From Candidatus Jidaibacter sp. (lineage in GTDB: Bacteria > Pseudomonadota > Alphaproteobacteria > Rickettsiales > Midichloriaceae), in the NCBI GenBank assembly GCA_021298045.1, contig JAJTHY010000029.1:1-6213 (forward strand): a DNA stretch of 6,213 nt, read 5' to 3'. How positions within the stretch are numbered: the stretch's first letter is position 1; every line of letters begins with the position of its first letter. Of this stretch, positions 1 to 6,184 are shown piece by piece. The position numbers and the translations under genes were made by a program. The notes under the pieces were generated by a model. The model did no database searches. It saw only the letters and a list, made by a program, of their open reading frames with translations, and was not told where the DNA came from.

Positions 1-28
1 CTGGATCCCCGCCTACGCGAGGATGACA
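1..28. repeat. Dispersed palindromic repeat, partial (left edge)
   Basis: Bases 5-12 (ATCCCCGC) and 17-24 (GCGAGGAT) form an 8-bp stem, with one G-U pair, around the 4-base loop CTAC. The flank ends in GACA. Read on the minus strand it is of the GTCATCCTCGC...GCGGGGATCC type, a kind of dispersed repeat common in AT-rich alphaproteobacterial and symbiont genomes. It is much richer in GC than its surroundings. The window edge probably cuts it, and a second short ATGAC-ended segment (about 31-54) follows it. A diverged copy lies in the opposite orientation at 6130-6184. No coding potential was seen. That it is a genome-wide family is inferred from its form and from the second copy. Confidence 0.65.
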
Positions 29-140
29 AAAAGGGTAGTGGTCCTGCAATGACACTCATTATGCTAATTAACCATTTTTTGACGACGCCTTATTCATAAT
101 TCAGATACGATATGAAAATTTTTAATGCGGTCGCCCTGCT

Positions 141-159
141 TTGGATGGCCATCTTCCAA
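141..159. promoter_or_regulatory. Inverted repeat upstream of the rimP promoter
   Basis: Bases 144-153 are a perfect 10-bp palindrome (GATGGCCATC), with outer arms TTGG and CCAA that extend it imperfectly. It lies about 15 bases upstream of the candidate -35 box of the operon, a position that suits an activator or repressor site. As RNA it could instead form a small hairpin if transcription begins further upstream. No known regulator motif was recognised. Confidence 0.25.
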
Positions 160-168
160 AAATAATGC

Positions 169-197
169 TTGACTATATGGTGTGTATGCTGTAAAAA
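169..197 (+). promoter_or_regulatory. Candidate sigma70-type promoter of the rimP operon
   Basis: TTGACT at 169-174 matches five of six bases of the -35 consensus. A 17-base spacer leads to TAAAAA at 192-197, four of six for the -10. An alternative -10 is TGTAAA at 190-195, preceded by TGC as in an extended -10. Either one places the transcript start at about 202-206, directly before the leader hairpin. This is the best promoter-like pair seen upstream of rimP. A further TTGACG at 79-84 has no good -10 at a usable distance. Confidence 0.45.
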
Positions 198-207
198 GCT
201 TAACCAG

Positions 208-235
208 AGGTGGGCGTTCGTCCGCCTTTTATTTT
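208..235 (+). promoter_or_regulatory. rimP leader hairpin with T-rich run (terminator-like)
   Basis: AGGTGGGC (208-215) pairs with GTCCGCCT (220-227) across the loop GTTC, giving an 8-bp stem that includes two G-U pairs. It is followed at once by TTTATTTT. This is the form of an intrinsic terminator, but it lies 31 bases upstream of the rimP start with no gene before it. Rfam describes a rimP leader, a putative attenuator ending in a Rho-independent terminator upstream of rimP-nusA-infB operons in proteobacteria; this hairpin fits that placement. NusA itself acts at such hairpins, so feedback on its own operon is plausible but inferred. Confidence 0.6.
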
Positions 236-266
236 GGAATGTGGTATTACTTAGAATTAGAATGGT

Positions 267-782
267 ATGATTTATCAAACGCAGCTTGAAGCTAAGATAT
301 ATGAAATTGTAGAAAAACCTTTGGAAGCTTTGGGTTATGAAGTTGTTCGCATTAAACTTTCCCACACTGGTGGCGGAAAAACTTTGCAGTTCATGATTGA
401 GCGCTCAGACAAAGCTAATTTAAAGTTAGAGGATTGTGAAACTGCAAGTAGACACATTTCTGTTATTTTGGATGTTGAAAACCCAATTGATGCTGAATAC
501 AACTTGGAAATGAGCTCCGCAGGCTTAAATAGGCCACTTACTAGAGAAAAAGATCTAGTGGAGAATATTGGAAATGTTGTGAAAATAGTCACAAAGATTC
601 CTCTTAATGGACAAAAAAGATTTGCGGGTCGTATATTAAATTTTGAAGATGGAATGGTAACTTTAGCACTTTCAGATTCAAACGCAGGAAATAAACCAAG
701 CGAAATAAGATTTGATAACATATTTGAAGCTTATCTAGACTATTTTGCTAGCAATACTAAAAATGGAGATAATGGATTATGA
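267..782 (+). CDS. rimP: Ribosome maturation factor RimP
   Basis: RimP binds the free 30S subunit in the cytoplasm and assists its maturation, notably assembly around S12. The 171-residue protein has the usual two-part form. The N-terminal alpha/beta domain (about 1-90) includes EALGYEVVRIKL at 19-31 and ends in the family signature at 83-91, here SSAGLNRPL. The C-terminal SH3-like barrel (about 92-160) contains NVVKIVTK and GRILNFEDG. The signature normally reads S-P-G-x-x-R-P-L; the first proline is alanine here. Residues about 137-145 form a short polar loop. The ATG at 267 is the first in-frame start after the stop at 258-260. No strong Shine-Dalgarno site precedes it, only a weak AGAA. 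It is the first gene of the operon, and its TGA overlaps the nusA ATG (ATGA), which suggests translational coupling. The order rimP-nusA-infB supports the call. Confidence 0.96.
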   Translation: MIYQTQLEAKIYEIVEKPLEALGYEVVRIKLSHTGGGKTLQFMIERSDKANLKLEDCETASRHISVILDVENPIDAEYNLEMSSAGLNRPLTREKDLVENIGNVVKIVTKIPLNGQKRFAGRILNFEDGMVTLALSDSNAGNKPSEIRFDNIFEAYLDYFASNTKNGDNGL

Positions 783-2368
783 GTCAGAATTTCGGTAGCG
801 CAGAAATAATTTTAATTGCAGAAGCTGTTGCTCGTGAAAAAAATATTCCAAAAGATGCGGTGATAGAGGCCCTTGAAGAAGCTATAAGGGTTGCAGCAAG
901 GCGTAAGTATGGCCATGAAAGCACCATACGTGCGGAGATTGATCGTAGAACTGGCGAAGTAAAGATATTCCGCGAAATGTTAGTTGTGGCAGATGATTAT
1001 CTTCCTCCGGTAGAAGAAGAAAATGAGCATGGGCATGATCATGATGAAAAATCTGCACGGAAACAAGAAGTTAACGTGATAAGAATGTCTGAAGCTAAGC
1101 ATAAGAAGGCAGACGCAGCTGAAGGAGATATAATCTCCGAGCAACTTCCTGCAATTGATTTGGGTCGTGTGGCGGCTCAATCTGCTAAACAGGTCATTAT
1201 GTATCGTGTTAAAGAAATTGAGCGAGACAAAAACTATGAAGAGTTTAAAGATCGCGTTGGTAAAATTGTTAGTGGCGTGGTGGAAAAAGTTGAACACAGT
1301 GGTGTGCTTCTTAAAATTGGCAGCGCAGAAGCAGTGATTAGAAATGAATTTTTGATTCGTGATGAGAAAAATAGAATCAAGCAAGGTGATAGAATAAGGG
1401 CGTTAGTTTACGAAGTTAATAAAGAAAGCAAGGGTCCGCAAATATTACTTTCTCGTACTCATAACGAATTTTTATCTGAGCTGTTTGCGCAGGAAGTTCC
1501 AGAAATTTATGACCGTATTATTGAGATTAAATCAATTGCGCGCGATCCTGGTGCTCGTGCAAAAGTTGCAGTTTATACTCATGACCAATCTATTGACCCG
1601 GTTGGTTCATGTGTTGGTATGCGTGGATCTAGGGTTCAAGCTGTTATTACAGAGCTTAATGGAGAGAAAATAGATATCATAGAATGGTCTAATGATCCGG
1701 CTACTACAATCGTGAATGCTTTAGCTCCAGCAGAGGTAAGCAAGGTTATTATTGATGAAGATAACAATCGAATTGAAGTAGTAGTGCCAGATGAGCAATT
1801 AAGCATAGCTATTGGTAGGAGGGGTCAGAACGTTAGGTTGGCATCTATGTTAATAGGTTGGGATATTGATGTATTGACAGAAGAAGCTGAATCTAAACGT
1901 AGAGTGGAAGAATTCAGTGCTGTAACGCAGAAGTTTATGGAAGCGCTTGATGTTGAAGAAATATTGGCTCAATTGTTAGCTTCTGAAGGATATAACAGCA
2001 TTCAGTCTATTGCAGATGCAGCTGTTTCAGACATCGCGTCTGTTGAAGGGCTTGACGAAGCGATTGCGCAGGAGTTGATAAGCCGTGCGAAGGATTACTC
2101 ATTGACTCATGACGATGCTGATATTAATCAATCTCAGGCTGCTAGAGTTTCTGTTGAATTAAATCAAGCTATGTTGGATATTCCTAATATGACCGAAGAG
2201 CTCGCAACAAAATTGCATGCTGCTGAAATTAACACTATTCAAGATTTGGCTGATTTATCTCGTGATGAGCTTCTTGAGAAAATTTCTGCTAAAAACATAG
2301 ATCACAAACTTATAGATTCAGTTATAATGGCTGCACGAGATAAAGTGTATTTCAGCGACGGTAAATAG
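779..2368 (+). CDS. nusA: Transcription termination/antitermination protein NusA
   Basis: NusA binds RNA polymerase and nascent RNA. It promotes pausing and intrinsic termination, and antitermination on rRNA operons. Domains in the 529 residues: RNA polymerase-binding N-terminal domain about 1-145; S1 domain about 158-227; KH1 with GMRG at 280-283; KH2 with GRRG at 346-349 followed by QNVRLAS; then two helix-hairpin-helix acidic repeats, about 386-441 and 461-524, ending in AARDKVYF. It is longer than E. coli NusA (495), mainly because of an insert at about 79-97 that is rich in Glu, His and Asp (EHGHDHDE). The core matches E. coli closely, for example in DPVGxCVGMRGxRVQAV. The ATG overlaps the rimP stop by four bases, and GGAG at 765-768 lies ten bases upstream. 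A 62-base gap separates it from infB. No frameshift or missing motif was seen. Confidence 0.99.
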   Translation: MSQNFGSAEIILIAEAVAREKNIPKDAVIEALEEAIRVAARRKYGHESTIRAEIDRRTGEVKIFREMLVVADDYLPPVEEENEHGHDHDEKSARKQEVNVIRMSEAKHKKADAAEGDIISEQLPAIDLGRVAAQSAKQVIMYRVKEIERDKNYEEFKDRVGKIVSGVVEKVEHSGVLLKIGSAEAVIRNEFLIRDEKNRIKQGDRIRALVYEVNKESKGPQILLSRTHNEFLSELFAQEVPEIYDRIIEIKSIARDPGARAKVAVYTHDQSIDPVGSCVGMRGSRVQAVITELNGEKIDIIEWSNDPATTIVNALAPAEVSKVIIDEDNNRIEVVVPDEQLSIAIGRRGQNVRLASMLIGWDIDVLTEEAESKRRVEEFSAVTQKFMEALDVEEILAQLLASEGYNSIQSIADAAVSDIASVEGLDEAIAQELISRAKDYSLTHDDADINQSQAARVSVELNQAMLDIPNMTEELATKLHAAEINTIQDLADLSRDELLEKISAKNIDHKLIDSVIMAARDKVYFSDGK

Positions 2369-2391
2369 ATACTATTGCTGTTAAATAAATG

Positions 2392-2402
2392 TGCTATATT
2401 AT
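2392..2402 (+). promoter_or_regulatory. Candidate internal promoter upstream of infB
   Basis: TGCTATATT at 2392-2400 is an extended -10 (TG-n followed by TATATT, five of six). An overlapping TATTAT at 2397-2402 lies 16 bases after a weak -35-like TTGCTG at 2375-2380. Transcription would start near 2407 and give infB and rbfA a short leader of about 25 bases. AT-rich gaps often produce such matches by chance, so this is tentative. No terminator hairpin was seen in the gap, so readthrough from nusA is also expected. Confidence 0.35.
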
Positions 2403-2430
2403 ACCGATAAATTGGGACGAGGTAACTTAA

Positions 2431-5016
2431 GTGACCGAACAGAATGATAAAAAAACTCTAACCTTAACTTCAAATAAGCTTGGTCTTAAGCTTGGTGATA
2501 AGCTTGGCATTAAGCAAGGTGCTGTTAAAAGTACTTCGCCTAGTTCCAAAGGTAGAGTTGTTGTGGTTACCAAGCAGGCTAGATCTGCTTCTCGCCCAGC
2601 TTCTGCTTTGAAAAATGCTGGAGGCTTAACTTCTGAAGAGCAAGATAAACGTATTTTGGCACTAAAAAGTTCTGAAATAGCAAAAAAAGAGCAGGCTAAA
2701 AAAATCTCACAACGCGTTGAGCTAGATACTAAAGCAACTGTTATAGTGCAAGAGGAAGTCAAACAAGAAGAGATCAAAGAGGAGAAAGAGCCAGAAGTTG
2801 TAGTAGCAGAAAGTACTGTTCAGGTTATCAAGCCTAGCGCCCCTGCGCCAGAAGTTGCGAAGCCTGCCATAAAAAGGATCAACTTAGACGATTTGTTAAG
2901 AAAGAATAAGGTTAAGAATTTGGATGAGATATATCGCCCGGTTCGTCAGCCTGAAGAAGAAAAGATTCCTGAAGTTGTTGTGCCTACTAAACCTCATAAG
3001 GCTCCTTCTCTCAAAACAGCAACGGATGCATTAGTCCGTAAACCCTCTTCAGATTTTGAAGATGATGCTAAAGCTGCAGCAGTAGCAAGAAAAGAGGAAG
3101 ATCGCAAGGGACCTAAGAAGATATCTGTAGCTCAAGTGATGATGATGGACTCTGAGGAAGGAGTAGCTGGAAGGCGCAGAAGTTTAGCTTCTATTAGGCG
3201 TGCCCGTGAAAAAGCTAAGCGTAAGATGATGGGGGATTCTCGCCCTACAGAGAAAATTATTAGGGAAGTGATGATACCTGACTTCATCGTGGTTCAAGAG
3301 CTTGCAAACAGGATGGCAGAAAAAACATCTGACGTTATCAAAGCTTTGATGAAGCTTGGGATGATAGTAACCATGAATCAATCTATTGATGCTGATACAG
3401 CTGAATTAGTGATTTCGGAATTTGGTCATAAAATTAAGCGTGTGACAGAAACAGAGCTAGAAGCAGCGTTGATGCAAAAAGTTGAAGATTTGGAAGGGGA
3501 TGAATTACCAAGAGCTCCTGTTGTTACTATAATGGGGCACGTTGACCATGGTAAAACTTCTCTTTTAGATGCATTGCGTAATACTGATGTGGCAGCTGGA
3601 GAAGCTGGTGGAATTACCCAGCATATTGGTGCTTATCAGGTGCATTTGGAAAATGGTGCGATGATAACATTTTTAGATACTCCTGGCCACGAGGCATTTA
3701 CAGCCATGAGGATGAGGGGCGCTAAAGTAACGGATATCGTGGTGCTGGTGGTTGCAGCAGATGATGGAATAATGCAACAAACGATTGAGGCTATAAGTCA
3801 CGCTAAGGCTGCTCAAGTGCCGATTATTGTAGCAATTAACAAAATTGATAAGCCAGAAGCAAACCCAGATAGAGTTAAGCAAGAATTACTCCAACATGGA
3901 ATTGTTCCAGAAGAAATGGGTGGTGATGCTATAGTAGTTGAAGTATCAGCAAAACAGAAAATAAACTTAGATAAGTTGGAGGAATTAATTCTGTTACAAG
4001 CGGAGATGCTGTCTTTCAAAGCTAATCCAAATAGACTTGCAGAAGGTGCAGTTATTGAAGCAAAGGTAGATAAAGGTAGAGGGCCAATTGCAACACTCCT
4101 TGTGCAAAAGGGTACAATAAAAGTTGGCGATATTGTGGTTGCGGGCACTTCTTGGGGTAAAATTAGGGCGCTGATAAATGATAAAGCTAAAAATATTCAA
4201 TCTGCTGGCCCATCTACCCCTATTGAAATTTTAGGTTTAGAGCAAGCCCCGGTAGCTGGTGATGAATTTACCGTTGTTCCTAACGAAAAAACTGCTAGGG
4301 ATCTTGCTGCATTACGTATGCAACGCGAAAAACAGAAGAAGCATGCAGCTAGCAAGCCAGCATCACTAGATATTATGTTTAAGCGTGCTAATGAAAATGG
4401 TATTAAAGAGCTACCGGTTATAATAAAAGGTGACGTTCAAGGTTCTGTAGAAGCAATTGTAAATAGCTTGCAGAAGCTTGGAACAGAAGAGGTTTCTGTA
4501 AAAGTGTTGCATAACGCAGTGGGTGGAATTACTGAGTCCGACGTAACTTTGGCTACGGCTTCTAATGCTATAATTATGGGCTTTAACGTAAGGGCTAATC
4601 AGCAAGCTCGTGAAATGGCGCGCACTAATGGGGTTGATCTTAGATATTATTCAATCATTTATAATCTTGTTGATGATATCAAAGCCGCAATGGGTGGAAT
4701 GCTTTCACCTATCGTGAAAGAAACCATAATTGGTTATGTTGAGATTAGAGATGTGTTTAATTTAACCAAGTTTGGTAAAGTTGCTGGTTGTTATGTAACC
4801 GAAGGGCATGTGCGACGTGCCGCAAGCGCTAGAATTATAAGGGATAACGTGGTGGTTTATGATGGTAAATTGAAGGCTCTTAAACGCTTCAAGGAAGATA
4901 TCAAAGAAGTTGGTGTTGGATTTGAGTGTGGGCTTTCATTTGAAAATTATGAAGACATCAAGGTTGGTGATAAGATCGAGATTTATGAAACTACCGAGCA
5001 GGTGAGGACCTTGTAA
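2431..5016 (+). CDS. infB: Translation initiation factor IF-2
   Basis: IF2 is the GTPase that places initiator fMet-tRNA on the 30S subunit and drives joining of the 50S. The protein has 861 residues. After a repeat-bearing start (K16-A31) comes a long charged, lysine- and glutamate-rich linker (about 65-270). The IF2_N domain is at about 276-335 (PDFIVVQELANRMAEK). The G domain follows: G1 GHVDHGKT 369-376, G2 around GGITQHIG 393-400, G3 DTPGHEAF 416-423, G4 NKID 470-473, G5 SAK 506-508; all are intact. Domain II starts near 538 (VIEAKVDKGRGPIATLLVQ), domain III near 655 (KELPVIIKGDVQGSVEAI), and the fMet-tRNA-binding barrel spans about 763-858. The start is GTG, the only choice because an in-frame TAA sits directly upstream; GAGGT at 2419-2423 is a good Shine-Dalgarno site eight bases after its core. 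It ends in tandem stops TAATAA, three bases before rbfA. Confidence 0.99.
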   Translation: MTEQNDKKTLTLTSNKLGLKLGDKLGIKQGAVKSTSPSSKGRVVVVTKQARSASRPASALKNAGGLTSEEQDKRILALKSSEIAKKEQAKKISQRVELDTKATVIVQEEVKQEEIKEEKEPEVVVAESTVQVIKPSAPAPEVAKPAIKRINLDDLLRKNKVKNLDEIYRPVRQPEEEKIPEVVVPTKPHKAPSLKTATDALVRKPSSDFEDDAKAAAVARKEEDRKGPKKISVAQVMMMDSEEGVAGRRRSLASIRRAREKAKRKMMGDSRPTEKIIREVMIPDFIVVQELANRMAEKTSDVIKALMKLGMIVTMNQSIDADTAELVISEFGHKIKRVTETELEAALMQKVEDLEGDELPRAPVVTIMGHVDHGKTSLLDALRNTDVAAGEAGGITQHIGAYQVHLENGAMITFLDTPGHEAFTAMRMRGAKVTDIVVLVVAADDGIMQQTIEAISHAKAAQVPIIVAINKIDKPEANPDRVKQELLQHGIVPEEMGGDAIVVEVSAKQKINLDKLEELILLQAEMLSFKANPNRLAEGAVIEAKVDKGRGPIATLLVQKGTIKVGDIVVAGTSWGKIRALINDKAKNIQSAGPSTPIEILGLEQAPVAGDEFTVVPNEKTARDLAALRMQREKQKKHAASKPASLDIMFKRANENGIKELPVIIKGDVQGSVEAIVNSLQKLGTEEVSVKVLHNAVGGITESDVTLATASNAIIMGFNVRANQQAREMARTNGVDLRYYSIIYNLVDDIKAAMGGMLSPIVKETIIGYVEIRDVFNLTKFGKVAGCYVTEGHVRRAASARIIRDNVVVYDGKLKALKRFKEDIKEVGVGFECGLSFENYEDIKVGDKIEIYETTEQVRTL
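2476..2523 (+). repeat. Four 12-base tandem repeats at the start of infB
   Basis: Four in-frame 12-base units follow each other: AAGCTTGGTCTT, AAGCTTGGTGAT, AAGCTTGGCATT and AAGCAAGGTGCT. They encode KLGL, KLGD, KLGI and KQGA (residues 16-31 of IF2). The first two differ only in their last three bases. The unit resembles the KLGL-type segment near the N-terminus of alphaproteobacterial IF2, apparently expanded by slippage or duplication. Confidence 0.8.
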
Positions 5017-5019
5017 TAA

Positions 5020-5394
5020 ATGGTTTACAGATATAACAAAGCACCTACTCAAAGGCAATTAAGGGTTTCTGAATCTATTAAGCACATAATTTCGGAAATT
5101 TTTGTACGGAATGATCTCTCGCTACCGATATTTGAAAATATGTTTGTTACCGTTTCTGAAGTTAGAATTAGTCCAGATTTAAGAATGGCTACTGCATTTG
5201 TTTCATCCATAAATAAAGTTGATGAAAATGAGCTGGTGAAATTTCTTAATAATATGGCGCCAGAGGTTAGGCATATTATAGGCAAGAACTTGGATTTGAG
5301 ATGCACTCCAGAAATTAGATTTGTATATGACAAATCCTTTGATGATGGTGCGAAGATAGAGGGCATACTGCGTAATACCAGAAAAGAAGAATAG
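5020..5394 (+). CDS. rbfA: 30S ribosome-binding factor RbfA
   Basis: RbfA binds the 30S subunit near the 5' end of 16S rRNA and helps its late maturation, with a role in cold adaptation in E. coli. The 124 residues form the single type II KH-like domain of the family. Visible are an N-terminal helix beginning QRQLRVSESIKHIISEI (11-27), the central strand signature VTVSEVRISPDLRMATAFVS (43-62), a helix LVKFLNNMAPEVRHIIGKNL (72-91), and the final TPEIRFVYDKSFDDGAKI (96-113). Length and pattern are normal. The ATG lies three bases after the infB stop, and AGGTGAGG at 5000-5007, inside the end of infB, is a good though slightly distant Shine-Dalgarno site. It is therefore surely co-transcribed and probably co-regulated with infB. 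The usual partner truB does not follow. Confidence 0.98.
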   Translation: MVYRYNKAPTQRQLRVSESIKHIISEIFVRNDLSLPIFENMFVTVSEVRISPDLRMATAFVSSINKVDENELVKFLNNMAPEVRHIIGKNLDLRCTPEIRFVYDKSFDDGAKIEGILRNTRKEE

Positions 5395-5407
5395 AATGAT
5401 AAAAAAC

Positions 5408-5436
5408 TTGCTTTTTAAGGATTTTTTTTGTATAAA
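5408..5436 (+). promoter_or_regulatory. Candidate promoter of the accessory gene after rbfA
   Basis: TTGCTT at 5408-5413 (four of six for the -35), an optimal 17-base spacer, and TATAAA at 5431-5436 (five of six for the -10) make a good sigma70-like pair. Transcription would begin at about 5442-5444. That is after the possible TTG start at 5428 but 26 or more bases before the ATG at 5470, so it favours the ATG. A run of eight T bases (5422-5429) lies inside the spacer. No GC-rich terminator stem was seen after rbfA, so readthrough from the operon is possible too. Confidence 0.45.
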
Positions 5437-5469
5437 TCCGCATGCATAATAATATTAAGTTTGTTTTTC

Positions 5470-5964
5470 ATGAAGGAAGCGCAAGAAATTAATTTTTCCA
5501 ATCTGAATAAAGATATTTTAATGATAATCCTGAGGTTACTCGAAGCGAAGCCAGAATCCGTAGATGATGTAGGTGCTTTGGAGAATCGCATGAGAGATAT
5601 AGTAAGATTATCTACAGTTTCTGAGGGTACGTACAAAGCAATTGGTGGTACTTTCTTTGGCGTTTTTTTTAAGGCTACTTCTTCACTGAGAGCGTCATTA
5701 AAAGAATTCTTCATTTTCAGGGATGAGAAGCTTTATCCAAATGAGTGCTATTACGATGGAGGTAAACAGATCGTTAGTCGTTCAATTAGTTCTATAAATG
5801 GCATCTCATCAAATGCGAAAAAGTATAATGAAAATTTACTAGCTCAAGAGTGTGAAGACTTGAATAAATATCTGATATCAGCTTCATCTGCAGAATCCAA
5901 GTTTGGGAATGACTTTATTGCTATTGCTGTCCATGCTACTTCACAGCAATTTTTCTCGCTGTAA
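5470..5964 (+). CDS. Hypothetical protein with F-box-like N-terminus
   Basis: The 164-residue product is not a family I can name with certainty. Residues 10-24 (SNLNKDILMIILRLL) and 42-58 (RDIVRLSTVSEGTYKAI) match the two halves of an F-box (L-P-x-D/E-I-L-x-x-I-L-x-x-L, then D-L-x-x-L-x-x-V-S-x-x-x-x-x-I/L), separated by a polar loop of about 17 residues. The rest (59-164) is Ser- and Phe-containing with no repeat, active-site motif or membrane segment recognised. F-box proteins recruit host Skp1-Cullin ubiquitin ligases and are used as effectors by some amoeba and animal symbionts; this role is inferred. A TTG at 5428 with AAGGA at 5417-5421 is an alternative start. It would add 14 residues (MYKSACIIILSLFF) resembling a short signal peptide without a clear cleavage site. 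I chose the ATG because a promoter covers the TTG, although no strong Shine-Dalgarno site precedes the ATG. No paralogue or partner gene is visible. Confidence 0.75.
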   Translation: MKEAQEINFSNLNKDILMIILRLLEAKPESVDDVGALENRMRDIVRLSTVSEGTYKAIGGTFFGVFFKATSSLRASLKEFFIFRDEKLYPNECYYDGGKQIVSRSISSINGISSNAKKYNENLLAQECEDLNKYLISASSAESKFGNDFIAIAVHATSQQFFSL

Positions 5965-6129
5965 ATATTAAAAATATAGGTATTCCGTAAGCGTACAGTG
6001 AAGGCGGACTATTCAAGTCAATAAGAAAAGGTAAGCTTGTTTTTGCAAACAAAAAATGTTGGCGGGAACATGATATAGCTAAACCCTTATAAAATGGCTA
6101 TGAAAAATACAACAAATCTCCACCTCTTA

Positions 6130-6184
6130 GTCATCCTCGCTATTGCTTGGGATCTTAAGATTCCGCAACAAGTGCGGAATGACA
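6130..6184. repeat. Dispersed palindromic repeat (right edge)
   Basis: The unit begins GTCAT and ends ATGAC. It contains an imperfect hairpin (ATCCTCGC 6133-6140 against GCTTGGGAT 6145-6153), a perfect palindrome ATCTTAAGAT (6152-6161), and a perfect 8-bp stem ATTCCGCA (6160-6167) with TGCGGAAT (6173-6180) around the loop ACAAG. The first part matches the left-edge repeat (1-28) in the opposite orientation, sharing CGAGGATGAC when read on the minus strand. No T-run follows the stem on the + strand, so it is not a clear terminator. The bases between the accessory gene and this repeat hold no gene that I can support. Confidence 0.7.

Noticed and set aside
61..206. A tRNA gene upstream of rimP, as occurs in E. 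coli (metY).
   Set aside because: No cloverleaf arms, T-arm GTTCRA consensus within a stem, or CCA end could be found.
239..289. Short frame of 16 residues rich in Trp and Tyr before and into rimP (MWYYLELEWYDLSNAA), like a leader peptide.
   Set aside because: There is no Shine-Dalgarno site at a usable distance, it runs out of frame into rimP, and it lies after rather than before the hairpin, so it could not control that hairpin by stalling.
335..721. Long minus-strand open frame inside rimP, and similar ones inside nusA, infB and rbfA.
   Set aside because: All lie opposite well-recognised conserved genes and show no domain or start signal of their own.
5395..5430. A-rich then T-rich stretch after rbfA as an intrinsic terminator.
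   Set aside because: Only short A-T pairing is possible, with no GC-rich stem. The same bases fit a promoter better.
5943..5962. ACAGC/GCTGT inverted repeat at the end of the accessory gene.
   Set aside because: A five-pair stem with a ten-base loop and no T-run is too weak to call a terminator.
6034..6056. Hairpin TTGTTT-TTGC-AAACAA downstream of the accessory gene as a terminator.
   Set aside because: The stem is only six weak pairs and is followed by A rather than T on the + strand. No T-run follows it on the minus strand either.
5944..6100. Open frame of about 50 residues on the minus strand in the right non-coding region.
   Set aside because: It has no good start or ribosome binding site, no recognisable domain, and overlaps the end of the accessory gene.
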